Assembly: GCA_036625225.1 (NCBI GenBank)
Contig: JAZKUF010000002.1
Span: 310,001 to 374,000, forward strand
Direction of reading: 5' to 3'
Origin: Accumulibacter jenkinsii
GTDB lineage: Bacteria > Pseudomonadota > Gammaproteobacteria > Burkholderiales > Rhodocyclaceae
Length of the DNA: 64,000 nt
Part shown: positions 45,681 through 54,081 of the stretch, one piece after another
How the letters are laid out: each line of letters starts with the position of its first letter
Numbering within the stretch: the first letter of the stretch is position 1
The notes under the pieces: model-generated
Database searches by the model: none
What the model was told of the DNA's origin: nothing
The model's input: the letters and a program-made list of their open reading frames with translations, nothing else
Made by a program: the position numbers and the translations under genes

Positions 45681-47891
45681 TCAATCCTGCATTGCCATGA
45701 GTTCCTTGTCGGCGTAACGCAAGCGCAAAGCCAGCACCTTCGCGACCGCCTCGACCAGGTGGAATGCCAGCCGCTTGTGCTCTTCCTTGAGTTTCTCGAA
45801 CTGCTCGCGCTGCAACACATAGAGTTCGGTGTCTTCAAGCGCCGTCGCATCATTGAAGCGTGTCATCTGGGAAAGGAAGGCCATGCCCCCGAAAAAGTCG
45901 CCGCGGCCATAGGTCAGTGAATGATGGCCACTCGGTGCGGCGGCAATGGGCAGGGTGATGCGAACGGCGCCGTTGCGAATCAGGTACAACTCGTTACCTG
46001 GGTCGCCAAATGCGTACACCTTGTCGTCCTTGGCGACCGATCGCCGCTCGAGACACGCATCCAGATCGATCAGGGTCTCTTCCTTGTGATCCTTGAAGAG
46101 TTCGAGGTCGGCGAGTTCGAGCGGCGTGAGGGCAAGTTGCTCGGTCTTGCTCTGCCCCAGGATCTGGTCTTCAACCCACTCGATCGCGTCATCGAGTTCA
46201 GGAAAAACCTTGACGTGATCGGTCATCGTCGTCAGTTCCATCTGGTCGAAGAACTCGGCGATGTTACGACCGTTGGGCAAGCTGCGCGAGAGGTCGCTGA
46301 AGATCAGGAAGGCATCACGTTCGATCAGCGAGTCGCGGATCTGGCTCAGCAGATGCACCGCCGTGACATCGACCGACTGTACGCGGCGCATGTCGAGCAG
46401 AATGTAGGTCCGTTTGCCGAGTTCCGGTTCGAGGGCGGTGTAGAGCTGGTCCTTGGTGCCGAAGAAGAGGCTGCCCTGCAACTCCAGGATGACCGTCTGC
46501 GAGTCATTCTTTTCGAGCACTTCCATATCCCGGCGCAGGCGCACGCGCTTCGAGTAGCGGCTGCCGCCGTTGCTCTTGCGACGAATCACCGTGCTGCTCA
46601 GTTGTTCGCGGATGAAGAGGAACATGGCGAGCGCGATACCGACGCCGGAAGCGGCGATCAGGCTGTAACCGACGGCCACGGCGACCACCGCCACGATGAC
46701 GATGAAATCCATCATGGTCCATGGCGACTCCAGCAGATGGAAGCTGTGCCGGTCGATCATGCGCACGCCAACGACGATCAGGATGCCGGCCAGCGCGCCG
46801 ACCGGAATCCAGGCGATGAAAGCACCCAGGGCGAGAAAGGCGACCAGCGACATCACGCCTTCGACCACCCCGGAGACCCGGGTCTGGCCACCGCTCGCCA
46901 GATTGACCAGCGTCGCCCCCATCTGGCCGGCACCCGGCATGCCGCCGGCACACGCCGAAGCGACATTGCCGAGCCCCTGCGCGATCAACTCGCGGTTCGA
47001 GTCGTGCCGACTGCGAGTCAGGGCGTCGAGGACGACCGCCGTCTTCAGCGTATCGATCGACAGCAACACCGCCAGTGTCAGCGCAGTGCCGAGCAGGCTG
47101 CCGATCTGGCTCAGCTTGAGCTCGCCGATCTCCTGCCAGCGACCGGTGATGGCTTCGAACATGCTCGACGCGGTGCCGCCGAGCGGACCGATGATCAACT
47201 TGTTGCCGGCAATCACCAGCAGCGACTCGTCCATCAGCGCGAGTCCGAAATAGGCCAGCACCCCGGCCAGCAGACCGAGAATCGCCGCCGGCACGACGCG
47301 CGTGAGCATCGGCGCGCCGATCATCACCGCTGCCGTCACCGCACCGATGACCGCGCTCTGCCACTCCCACAGCTCGGGCGAGATCAGCGCCCGCCACCAG
47401 GACGTGCCGCCGGGGACCCCGAGGAGTTTCGGGATCTGGCTGCCGATGATGATCAGGCCGACACCGGTGAGGTAGCCGCTGACGACCGGGAACGGAATGT
47501 ACTTGATCAGGCTGCCGATGCCCATGAAACCCAGGAGCAACTGAACCAGCCCGGAAACCAGGCCGAGCGCGGTCAACATCAGGACGATCGACGGTGCCGC
47601 CACGCCATGCTGCACGAGTTCGATCGCAAAAGCCGAGAGAACCGCCGCGGCGGGCGCGCACGGTGCAGTGATCAGGCGATTGGTGCCGCCGAGGGCAGGC
47701 GCCACGAGACCGAGAGCAGTCGCTCCGAGGATTCCCGCGAGCGCCCCGAGGCCGGCGTAAGCCGGGCCGATGGGGGCGTAGATGGTGACCCCGAAGGCGA
47801 TCGCCGACGGCAGGGCGACCAGCATCGCCGCCAGACCGCCCCAGAAGTCACCGAGCAGCTTGTCATTCTTGAACTTTATTGCCAATTCCAC
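45681..47891 (-). CDS. SulP-family anion transporter with STAS and cyclic-nucleotide-binding domains
   Basis: 736 residues from a GTG at 47891, chosen because GGGGGAG lies 8 bases upstream; the frame is open 27 codons further. The SulP membrane domain (about 15-420) shows LPSAIAFGVTIYAPIGPAYAG-like and NRLITAPCAPAAAVLSA blocks. A STAS domain follows (VILELQGSLFFGTKDQLY, then YILLDMRRVQSVDVTAVHLL). A CRP-type cNMP domain closes it (DKVYAFGDPGNELYLIRNGA, GRGDFFGGMAFL). The substrate (sulfate, bicarbonate or dicarboxylate) cannot be told. The cNMP domain suggests ligand-controlled transport. Confidence 0.92.
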   Translation of the reverse strand: MELAIKFKNDKLLGDFWGGLAAMLVALPSAIAFGVTIYAPIGPAYAGLGALAGILGATALGLVAPALGGTNRLITAPCAPAAAVLSAFAIELVQHGVAAPSIVLMLTALGLVSGLVQLLLGFMGIGSLIKYIPFPVVSGYLTGVGLIIIGSQIPKLLGVPGGTSWWRALISPELWEWQSAVIGAVTAAVMIGAPMLTRVVPAAILGLLAGVLAYFGLALMDESLLVIAGNKLIIGPLGGTASSMFEAITGRWQEIGELKLSQIGSLLGTALTLAVLLSIDTLKTAVVLDALTRSRHDSNRELIAQGLGNVASACAGGMPGAGQMGATLVNLASGGQTRVSGVVEGVMSLVAFLALGAFIAWIPVGALAGILIVVGVRMIDRHSFHLLESPWTMMDFIVIVAVVAVAVGYSLIAASGVGIALAMFLFIREQLSSTVIRRKSNGGSRYSKRVRLRRDMEVLEKNDSQTVILELQGSLFFGTKDQLYTALEPELGKRTYILLDMRRVQSVDVTAVHLLSQIRDSLIERDAFLIFSDLSRSLPNGRNIAEFFDQMELTTMTDHVKVFPELDDAIEWVEDQILGQSKTEQLALTPLELADLELFKDHKEETLIDLDACLERRSVAKDDKVYAFGDPGNELYLIRNGAVRITLPIAAAPSGHHSLTYGRGDFFGGMAFLSQMTRFNDATALEDTELYVLQREQFEKLKEEHKRLAFHLVEAVAKVLALRLRYADKELMAMQD

Positions 47892-47981
47892 AGGCGCAGC
47901 TCCCCCACCAGTCTTACATGAAAAAACGCTCCGGGCAGATCTCGCCGTCCGCCCGGTCCCCAGGGACCACACTCCAGAAGA

Positions 47982-48015
47982 AATACGGCCCAGACTGGTC
48001 AGTCCGGGCCGTATT
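47982..48015 (-). terminator. Strong hairpin, probable terminator of the polyphosphate cluster
   Basis: AATACGGCCCAGACTG (47982-47997) pairs with CAGTCCGGGCCGTATT (48000-48015) with one mismatch, leaving a 2-base gap. On the minus strand it is followed by the T-rich TTTCTTC. It lies about 140 bases after the 48157 gene stop and upstream of sulP. Confidence 0.7.
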
Positions 48016-48156
48016 CATGCTGCTTACCCTGAGACGAATATTCCGTTGCACATTTCAACGCGAAACAACGGCCACGTCACGCCGACACCCAAGCGCCGGT
48101 CTGCGACGCGTCGGCGCCAGGCAGCGGGGGCCAGGCCACCCCCATCCGGCGAGCAA

Positions 48157-48873
48157 TCAGCGATAGACCTCGCTGGCACCAATGACCGTGACCGATCCGC
48201 GGCTGGCCCGAAGTTCCTTGGCCACCGCTTCGGCGTAGTCGGCGACGCGGTCGATTTCCTCCACGAGTTGTGCCAGAGGCAGTTTTGCCGCTATGTCGAG
48301 GGAATCGTCGGCGAAGATCCGCCTGATCAGTTGCATCGACAGACGGTCCGCCTCACCTTCGTACCAGCTGACGCCTCGTTTTTCCTCGGCAATCGACTGA
48401 TCTGCCCACAACAGCCTGCTCGGGCGGCAATTCTCGACCAGGGCATCGACCGCGGCACAAACCGCTTCAGTCAGTTCCTGCAGGTCGGCACGCAGGTGCT
48501 CGGGAACATGACGGCAGGGACCCGAGAAGCCCGATTCGATGGCGAAGCCGGTCATCTGTCGCTTCATGTCCTTGAGCAGACGGCTGACTCCGGTCAGCGG
48601 ATTCATCAATCCGGAGACCGGTCCCTGCGCCGCAGACTGGCACTGGATGCCCATTTCGACCTTCTGTTGCAGCGCATCAAGAGTCCGCATGTGCTCGGTA
48701 ACACGCCTCGCCTGCTGCCAGCATGCCCCGTCGGGGCCGGCACTCAGGTAGGCGTGTACCGCCGCGCTGAAAATCATCGTCGCGTCCACCACGGCGTCCA
48801 GATAGCTATCCAGATCCTTTTCGATCGATCTCCAGACGGCAGGCATCTGGGCCCGCTGCGTTTGCGTTTTCAC
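48157..48873 (-). CDS. PhoU/DUF47-like helical protein A
   Basis: 238 residues from a GTG at 48873, which has AGGAGAG 7 bases upstream. It is almost entirely helical, with paired helical repeats: WRSIEKDLDSYLDAVVDAT, HMRTLDALQQKVEMGIQCQS, LQELTEAVCAAVDALVENC, EGEADRLSMQLIRRIF and LAQLVEEIDRVADYAEAVA. The EGEADRL and EEIDRVADYAE blocks match the conserved (E/D)xxxDxL and metal-cluster helices of PhoU/DUF47 proteins. It sits downstream of the CYTH-CHAD gene and the related protein at 48975, so it is probably a phosphate/polyphosphate accessory factor. Confidence 0.72.
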   Translation of the reverse strand: MKTQTQRAQMPAVWRSIEKDLDSYLDAVVDATMIFSAAVHAYLSAGPDGACWQQARRVTEHMRTLDALQQKVEMGIQCQSAAQGPVSGLMNPLTGVSRLLKDMKRQMTGFAIESGFSGPCRHVPEHLRADLQELTEAVCAAVDALVENCRPSRLLWADQSIAEEKRGVSWYEGEADRLSMQLIRRIFADDSLDIAAKLPLAQLVEEIDRVADYAEAVAKELRASRGSVTVIGASEVYR

Positions 48874-48974
48874 GATGCATCTCTCCTGCTTGAAGTAAAA
48901 AAACAGCGCCTGAGCGGCCGGGACCGACGCCTGCGTTGCTGACGGCACACGGTGTCTGTCGGGTTCCTGCGAAC

Positions 48975-49700
48975 TCAGTTTACGATTTTCTGCTGTCGCA
49001 GCAGAGAGCGTCTGCTGCCGATTTCTGTGCCACTGCAAATCGGGTACACCGACAGTCTTCGTGACCACCGCCTGAGGACCACTCCTGCGCTGGCAAGCTC
49101 TTGTGCAATGTCGTCAAGCTTTTCATACCGATCGTAAAGTCTGAAAGCGCAGCCGACCGGGTTACGTCCCGCCGGGGCGACGACCGCATGGCGGTCGCTG
49201 TGGTCAAGTGCTTCACGTAAGCCCTGCTGCCGATAGTGCCTCAACACGTTCACGCTCCCGGTCGCCGCGTCGACATCCGACTCGGCAATCGTCGCTCCAT
49301 TGGCCAGGCGCTGGTAGGCTTGCTGCAGGCTCTCGCTCGCCCTGCGGATGGCTGCCATCATCTGACTGGTGGCCTCGTCCGGCTTCGACAACATCTGCTG
49401 GAAGCCGTGTGCAAGCTGGAAGAGCCCTGCCGCCGCTCGATCGAGGATGTCTATCGTCCCGTGGATCTCGTCGAGCCCGGCAGCTTGACCGACGATCGAA
49501 TCGACCGCCGCCCGATGCCGCCGCTGCAGTTCTTCACGCCGCTGCTCGAGGTCGAGCAGGCGCAGCGAATGGGCGGATTCCCTGCCATGCAGCACATCGG
49601 TGGCACTTCTCACCAGTTCCACCAGCATCGTCGCCTGATGTTCGATCATGCCCATGAAGTCGGGCCCTTCGACCGCCAGGAGCGATGATGTCCGTCTCAC
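48975..49700 (-). CDS. PhoU/DUF47-like helical protein B
   Basis: 241 residues from a GTG at 49700, coupled to the CYTH-CHAD stop by the overlap GTGA. The N-terminal 150 residues are helical, with FMGMIEHQATMLVELVRSAT, LLDLEQRREELQRRHRAAV and DEIHGTIDILDRAAAGLFQL, reading like a PhoU-type four-helix unit (DxxEQ... then DI..LDR). The C-terminal ~60 residues are basic and look unstructured or divergent (RRWSRRLSVYPICSGTEIGS), which may mark decay or a shifted end. Function inferred from context only. Confidence 0.6.
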   Translation of the reverse strand: MRRTSSLLAVEGPDFMGMIEHQATMLVELVRSATDVLHGRESAHSLRLLDLEQRREELQRRHRAAVDSIVGQAAGLDEIHGTIDILDRAAAGLFQLAHGFQQMLSKPDEATSQMMAAIRRASESLQQAYQRLANGATIAESDVDAATGSVNVLRHYRQQGLREALDHSDRHAVVAPAGRNPVGCAFRLYDRYEKLDDIAQELASAGVVLRRWSRRLSVYPICSGTEIGSRRSLLRQQKIVN

Positions 49701-51175
49701 TGCAGCCGCCAGGGTGCTGCCTGTTGATGGAAGTGGCTGAGCAGCCCAGCGAGTTCCGGCAGCAAGGCTTCGCTCTGCGCGTTCAGCCAGCGGCGGAGCC
49801 CTTCACCTGCTTCGCCAGGCAACGCTTCGTCGGTCAGTTCACCGGCCACGGCCAGGTCGTTGAGCCGACCCAGCGTCTCCTGCAGACCGCTCGCCGAGAG
49901 GTGATACTTTTCCTGCAACTCGCCGGGAAAGAGAGGTGCAAAGAATTCCAGGGTGTAGCGCAAACGCTTGTAGGCCACGCGCAGACGATGACGGGCCGTT
50001 GCATCGCCGGCGAGCGCCTGCGCGGCCAGCTTTCTGACCTGTTTGGCACGCTTGTCAAGACAGCGCGGAGCGAAGACATCGAGTTGGCACGCTTCGTCTT
50101 CGGGCAGTGACAGCACGGCAGCCGTAAACTCGAGCAACAGACGGGAGTAATTGCCAGCCTTGAGTGTCCGCCGTGCCGCCTCGCGATTGATGGCACTGCG
50201 CCGCTGCGCGTAGAGCGCCAGGCGACTGATCGCGGCCTCTCCGGGAAAGGCCACCCCGAGCATCGGCAGGGTCTCGGCAAGAAATACGTCCCAGTTGCGG
50301 GCCTCGCCCAGTCGCCGGGCGACGGCCTGCCAGAGCGGATCGAAGCGCTGTACGAAGGTCGCCGGCAGGAGCGGCTGCCAGACCCGAATTGCCGACCGCA
50401 GACGACGGATGGCGACCCGCGCCTGATGCACGAACTCCGCATCGTCGGTCTCGCGCAGACCCTGCTCGTTGCCCTGCAGATGATTGAGGCAAGCCAGCAC
50501 GATGGTACGGAAGGCAGTCACTGCCGTCATCGCGCCGTGGGTCTCAATGGCGCGAGCCTTGACTGGACGCAGGGATTCGTCCGCCCACACCTGGTAGCCG
50601 CGCTGAAACCTGTTGGCAGATTCCGGGTGCAGCGGCAATTCGGTCTGCAGTTCGCCGGCTGCCGAGAACAGATCGGCAACACCTCCCGACAGCAGCTCGA
50701 GACCGACCTCGCAAATCTCCTGGCGCCGTCCACCGGCTTCTATCCAGCCGCGGTCGAGGGCGAGCCCAATGCGTACGCCATCGCGCGGCTCGAGCAGCCA
50801 GGCGCGGCGAGTGAAGGTAGTGGTAAACGCTGGCTGCAGTTCCGGCCGCAACGATTCGAGCAGGTCGCGCAGCGGACTGTCATCGACATGCGAAAAATCG
50901 AGATCCTCCGGCGCGCCAGCCCCTTGCCATTCGCCGGGTCCACTCGCCGCGCCTCCTGGCAAGGCCAGTCGACGGACCGAAGACAGCCAGGCCGAACCGC
51001 TTCTGCGGTAACCCACAACGACGCTTTCACGCCGCAGGCGTTGGTCGGGTGTGTCGTAATAGGTTTTGACGACGCGCTGGCGAATCGGCTTGGCGGCGGT
51101 GAGCAGCCGATGCCTGACGAGTTGGCCAGCAAGGCCTGGCGTTAGCGAGAGATTGAGTTCGGTTCCAACACCCAT
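49697..51175 (-). CDS. CYTH-CHAD domain protein, probable polyphosphate-binding
   Basis: 492 residues from the ATG at 51175 (AGGA 9 bases upstream; the frame is open to 51220). An N-terminal CYTH domain (MGVGTELNLSLTPGLAGQL, then VVKTYYDTPDQRLRRESVV) is followed by a CHAD domain from about 225. CHAD has the conserved His/Arg/Lys helices VHQARVAIRRLRSAIRVW and RHRLRVAYKRLRYTLEFF, known to bind polyphosphate granules. The CYTH ExExK signature is reduced to ELNLS, so triphosphatase activity may be lost. It leads an operon with the two PhoU-like genes. Confidence 0.9.
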   Translation of the reverse strand: MGVGTELNLSLTPGLAGQLVRHRLLTAAKPIRQRVVKTYYDTPDQRLRRESVVVGYRRSGSAWLSSVRRLALPGGAASGPGEWQGAGAPEDLDFSHVDDSPLRDLLESLRPELQPAFTTTFTRRAWLLEPRDGVRIGLALDRGWIEAGGRRQEICEVGLELLSGGVADLFSAAGELQTELPLHPESANRFQRGYQVWADESLRPVKARAIETHGAMTAVTAFRTIVLACLNHLQGNEQGLRETDDAEFVHQARVAIRRLRSAIRVWQPLLPATFVQRFDPLWQAVARRLGEARNWDVFLAETLPMLGVAFPGEAAISRLALYAQRRSAINREAARRTLKAGNYSRLLLEFTAAVLSLPEDEACQLDVFAPRCLDKRAKQVRKLAAQALAGDATARHRLRVAYKRLRYTLEFFAPLFPGELQEKYHLSASGLQETLGRLNDLAVAGELTDEALPGEAGEGLRRWLNAQSEALLPELAGLLSHFHQQAAPWRLQ

Positions 51176-51676
51176 CTGACGAGTTCCTGACAAGCGGACC
51201 GACATCCGACTGAAAATCAAGCCCGGACCCCAGCCCAGTGAGACAGCCCTGGATCTTCAGCGGCGGCGAGCAAAGGCGGTCGTGGAGAATTGTGAGTTAT
51301 AAAAAGCACAATTTGTGCCATCTACCGAGTACGACAAGGATGCATTCACAATCAGTGGAATAGCACTACCGGGCGAAGCAGGGGAAAACGCTTGGGGGGT
51401 GCAACAAAACGTGCAGCGACGGTCCATGCCGGCCGCCAGCGAATCGGGATTTTGCCTATGCAACAGTCGCTTGCAAGCGAAAGCCGGGATTTTGCAGAAA
51501 ATGAAAACGTTACACCTGTGACCGGCGTGATCGCGAGGTGAAGCGACTCGCGCAGAAACTCCAGCCGGGTCGGGGTACGCGCAAGCTGGACCGGCAGCCG
51601 TAGCAAAACGGCCGTGATCCCCGCGCGCGCGGGAATCACGGCCGGATCAGGCCCCGACAAACAGCCGGGCAGGGTT
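51176..51676. other. Intergenic region with promoter-like and terminator elements
   Basis: No gene recognised. An odd palindrome GCACAA-T-TTGTGC lies at 51306-51318 within an AT-rich patch upstream of the CYTH-CHAD operon and could be an operator. The terminator hairpin of the pit operon lies at 51610-51643. Confidence 0.5.
51610..51643 (-). terminator. Intrinsic terminator of the pit-DUF47 operon
   Basis: A near-perfect 16-bp inverted repeat (arms start GGCCGTGAT; core CCCGCGCGCGCGGG) ends 33 bases after the DUF47 stop. On the minus strand it is followed by GTTTTGC. One mismatch between arms. Confidence 0.75.
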
Positions 51677-52333
51677 TCAGCAGAGCTTGACGACGATGTC
51701 GAGCAGCGTGCTGTTGCAGACATTCAGGCGGTCTCCCGCGCGCAGCAGCTGGCCGTAGATTTCCTTGCGCCTGAAAATGTTATGGAAATCATTGTCGTTG
51801 AACAGTTCGGCGAGCGCGCGGCGGTGGGTGCGCGTCAGGTTGCGCACCGCCTTGTCGGACCTCTCTGCGTCGGCGCGGCCCAGTTTCGGATCGCTGCCCA
51901 AGCGGCCGTAACCGGCGGCCACGGCTTCCGCCCCATCCTTGAGGTGCATCGCCATCTCCAGGCAATACTTGTCGGCCTTGAGGGCGAGCACATTGGCGTC
52001 CATCTCGGCGACGATGGTCTTGCAGCTGTTGATGATTTCATCGAGATTGATGATCGCCCGGTGCAGGTCTTCGCGGTCGATCGGGGTCGAGAATGCTTCG
52101 TTGAGCAGCGTCAGGTTGCGAACCTTGAGTCGATCTCCCTCGTGCTCGGCATCGATCACCCGCTTGGCGACGTCCGAGCTACCGGAGCCCATGTAGTCGA
52201 CCAGGAGACCCGCGCTGACGCCGACCTGCGCGCTTTGTTCGGCAAGCAGCGCAAAGAAGTTCGGTACTTTCGGAAAGACCCGATGCAGGATGCGGCGGGT
52301 GAGGGAAGGTGCTGTATTGCTTGCGGTCGCCAT
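51677..52333 (-). CDS. DUF47/PhoU-like protein, Pit accessory
   Basis: 218 residues, all helical. FPKVPNFFALLAEQSAQVG is the DUF47 N-terminal signature, and DAEHEGDRLKVRNLTLLNEAF carries the ExxxD metal motif. PIDREDLHRAIINLDEIIN and RRKEIYGQLLRAGDRLNVC complete the repeat. These proteins are encoded next to Pit transporters and are thought to modulate them. It directly follows pit (2-base gap), so co-expressed. Confidence 0.93.
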   Translation of the reverse strand: MATASNTAPSLTRRILHRVFPKVPNFFALLAEQSAQVGVSAGLLVDYMGSGSSDVAKRVIDAEHEGDRLKVRNLTLLNEAFSTPIDREDLHRAIINLDEIINSCKTIVAEMDANVLALKADKYCLEMAMHLKDGAEAVAAGYGRLGSDPKLGRADAERSDKAVRNLTRTHRRALAELFNDNDFHNIFRRKEIYGQLLRAGDRLNVCNSTLLDIVVKLC

Positions 52334-52335
52334 GA

Positions 52336-53376
52336 TTAGGCCTTTCCGAGAAATAGATTAACAAGAGCGAATGTCTGAATGGCAACCAGTGCCGAGCCGG
52401 GAATGGTGATGACCCAGGTCACGGCTATGTCCTTGGCCTTTTTCCAGCGAACCGCCTTGGGCCGTTCCGAAGAACCGATACCCATGATCGAGGTGGCAAC
52501 CACGTGCGTGGTGGACACCGGCGCACCGATCGCCGACGCCGTCAGGATGACGATCGCCGAGGTCAACTGCGAGCTCAGCGCATGAATCGGGCGCACACGG
52601 TAGATGGCGAAGCCGAGGGTACGAACGATCCGCCAGCCACCCGAGAGGATACCGAGGGTAATCGCCAGGGCGCAAGCCAGCATCACCCAGAAAGGCACTT
52701 CAAAGGTCGGGATGAAGCCCCCCAGCAACAGCGCGAGGGTCAGCATGCCCATGCTCTTCTGCGCGTCGTTGGCTCCGTGCGAAAAGGCAAGACCCGCGGC
52801 GGTGACGAACTGTGCGTAGCGCAGACCGGTATTGGCCGAAGGCTTGGCAGCAAAGAGGATGATGCTCAGCAGCCGCAACATCAGGAAACCGGCCCAGAAG
52901 CCGATCAGCGGCGACAGGATCAAGGCCGCCAGCACCTTCATGATGCCGGTCAGGTGGCCATTCATCAACGAGCCGAAGCCCCAGACGACGTTATCGACGC
53001 CGGCCGAGACCACGACAGCGCCGATCAGGCCCCCGACCAGCGCATGCGAGGAGGAAGAAGGGATACCCAAATACCAGGTACCCAGGTTCCAGACGATGGC
53101 GCCGACCAGTCCGCTGATCAGGATGGCCAGCGAAAGAACGGCCTGCACGTCACCGAGGGTGACGAACTTGCCGATCGTGTTGGCGACCGCCGTACCGCCC
53201 AGCAAGGGGCCGAGAAACTCGAAGGTTCCGACGATGATCACCGCCTGAACCGGCGTCATCGCGCGCGACGCAATGATCGTCGCCACGATGTTGGCGGCAT
53301 CATGGAAGCCGTTGGTATAGTCGAAAAAAAGGACGATGACGACGGTCAAGATCGTCAGAATCAGTAATGTGCTCAT
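52336..53376 (-). CDS. pit: Low-affinity inorganic phosphate transporter, PiT family
   Basis: 346 residues, about 10 TM segments. The two inverted PiT signature repeats are FDYTNGFHDAANIVATIIAS (near 19-38) and AFSHGANDAQKSMGMLTLAL (near 203-222), with GAPVSTTHVVATSIMGIG in the second half. Imports metal-phosphate driven by the proton gradient; in polyphosphate accumulators it also allows phosphate efflux. First gene of pit-DUF47. Confidence 0.95.
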   Translation of the reverse strand: MSTLLILTILTVVIVLFFDYTNGFHDAANIVATIIASRAMTPVQAVIIVGTFEFLGPLLGGTAVANTIGKFVTLGDVQAVLSLAILISGLVGAIVWNLGTWYLGIPSSSSHALVGGLIGAVVVSAGVDNVVWGFGSLMNGHLTGIMKVLAALILSPLIGFWAGFLMLRLLSIILFAAKPSANTGLRYAQFVTAAGLAFSHGANDAQKSMGMLTLALLLGGFIPTFEVPFWVMLACALAITLGILSGGWRIVRTLGFAIYRVRPIHALSSQLTSAIVILTASAIGAPVSTTHVVATSIMGIGSSERPKAVRWKKAKDIAVTWVITIPGSALVAIQTFALVNLFLGKA

Positions 53377-54081
53377 GCAGCGGCCCTGTGGTTGTTGTCG
53401 TGGTTTGAAGCGCAGCCATTCGATGAACCTGTGTGCCGCGAAGTGCGCCTTCCAGGTTCCGACTGGCTCTCTGTCGCAATGACTATTGCGTCCTGTTGAT
53501 CCTCCTTGTCTTGCGCGAGTTGCTCCAATTCAGCCAACCACCGCCGAAAGCCGGCGGCAGCGACTACCCGGCGGTGATCCTGGCCACTTGCCAGTGCAGC
53601 CATGACATGTTCCGAAAAACCGGCGAAAAGGCAGGTGCCGACCTGCGCCAGCAGACAAGAAAACTCCCCCGCCAACAGCAAGCCTGCGCTTCGCTTTCGG
53701 CTAGCGCCTGACACCCCCCCGGATATCGGACCGACCCTTGTTTCGTTTGAACAAAACCGTCACCACCGAGCAATGCCGGCAATGCCGATCTCATCAGTGC
53801 TAGCACTATTCATGCCAAGGTTTATCGGAACCGGGGATGTTCCTGAAAACAGGCGCTTATCAAGTTCCAGCGACCGTCATCAGAGATCCTGACAGGATGT
53901 TGACGGGTGTAACAAAATGCACTGCAATTCAGCACCAAACCCTTGCATATTGCATTTTTTAACATTATAACATTGACTTGATGAACGTCACAGGGGGTAA
54001 TCCATAATGCCTGAATGTAACACCCCAACCTGTTGGCTTGCAGCTCATGTCGTGGCGCGCTAGCCTGCACAACTCAGCGTT
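53377..54081. other. Long leader/intergenic region upstream of pit
   Basis: About 700 bases without a confident gene. An open frame on the minus strand (53373-53603 or from 53714) ends with a 4-base overlap of the pit ATG. That could mean a coupled leader peptide, but its sequence is not protein-like enough to call. An AT-rich block at 53940-53990 contains the candidate promoter. Confidence 0.5.
53964..53991 (-). promoter_or_regulatory. Candidate promoter upstream of pit
   Basis: On the minus strand TATAAT (53964-53969) lies 16 bases after GTGACG (53986-53991). It would give a leader of about 580 bases before pit. No convincing Pho box was found. Confidence 0.4.

Noticed and set aside
53373..53714. 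Minus-strand frame overlapping the pit start by 4 bases
   Set aside because: The overlap suggests coupling, but the sequence is not protein-like and lacks a ribosome binding site. Mentioned in the region entry only.
53377..54081. Pho box upstream of pit
   Set aside because: Only a weak CTGTGACG-like half-site was found. No pair with the required 11-base periodicity.
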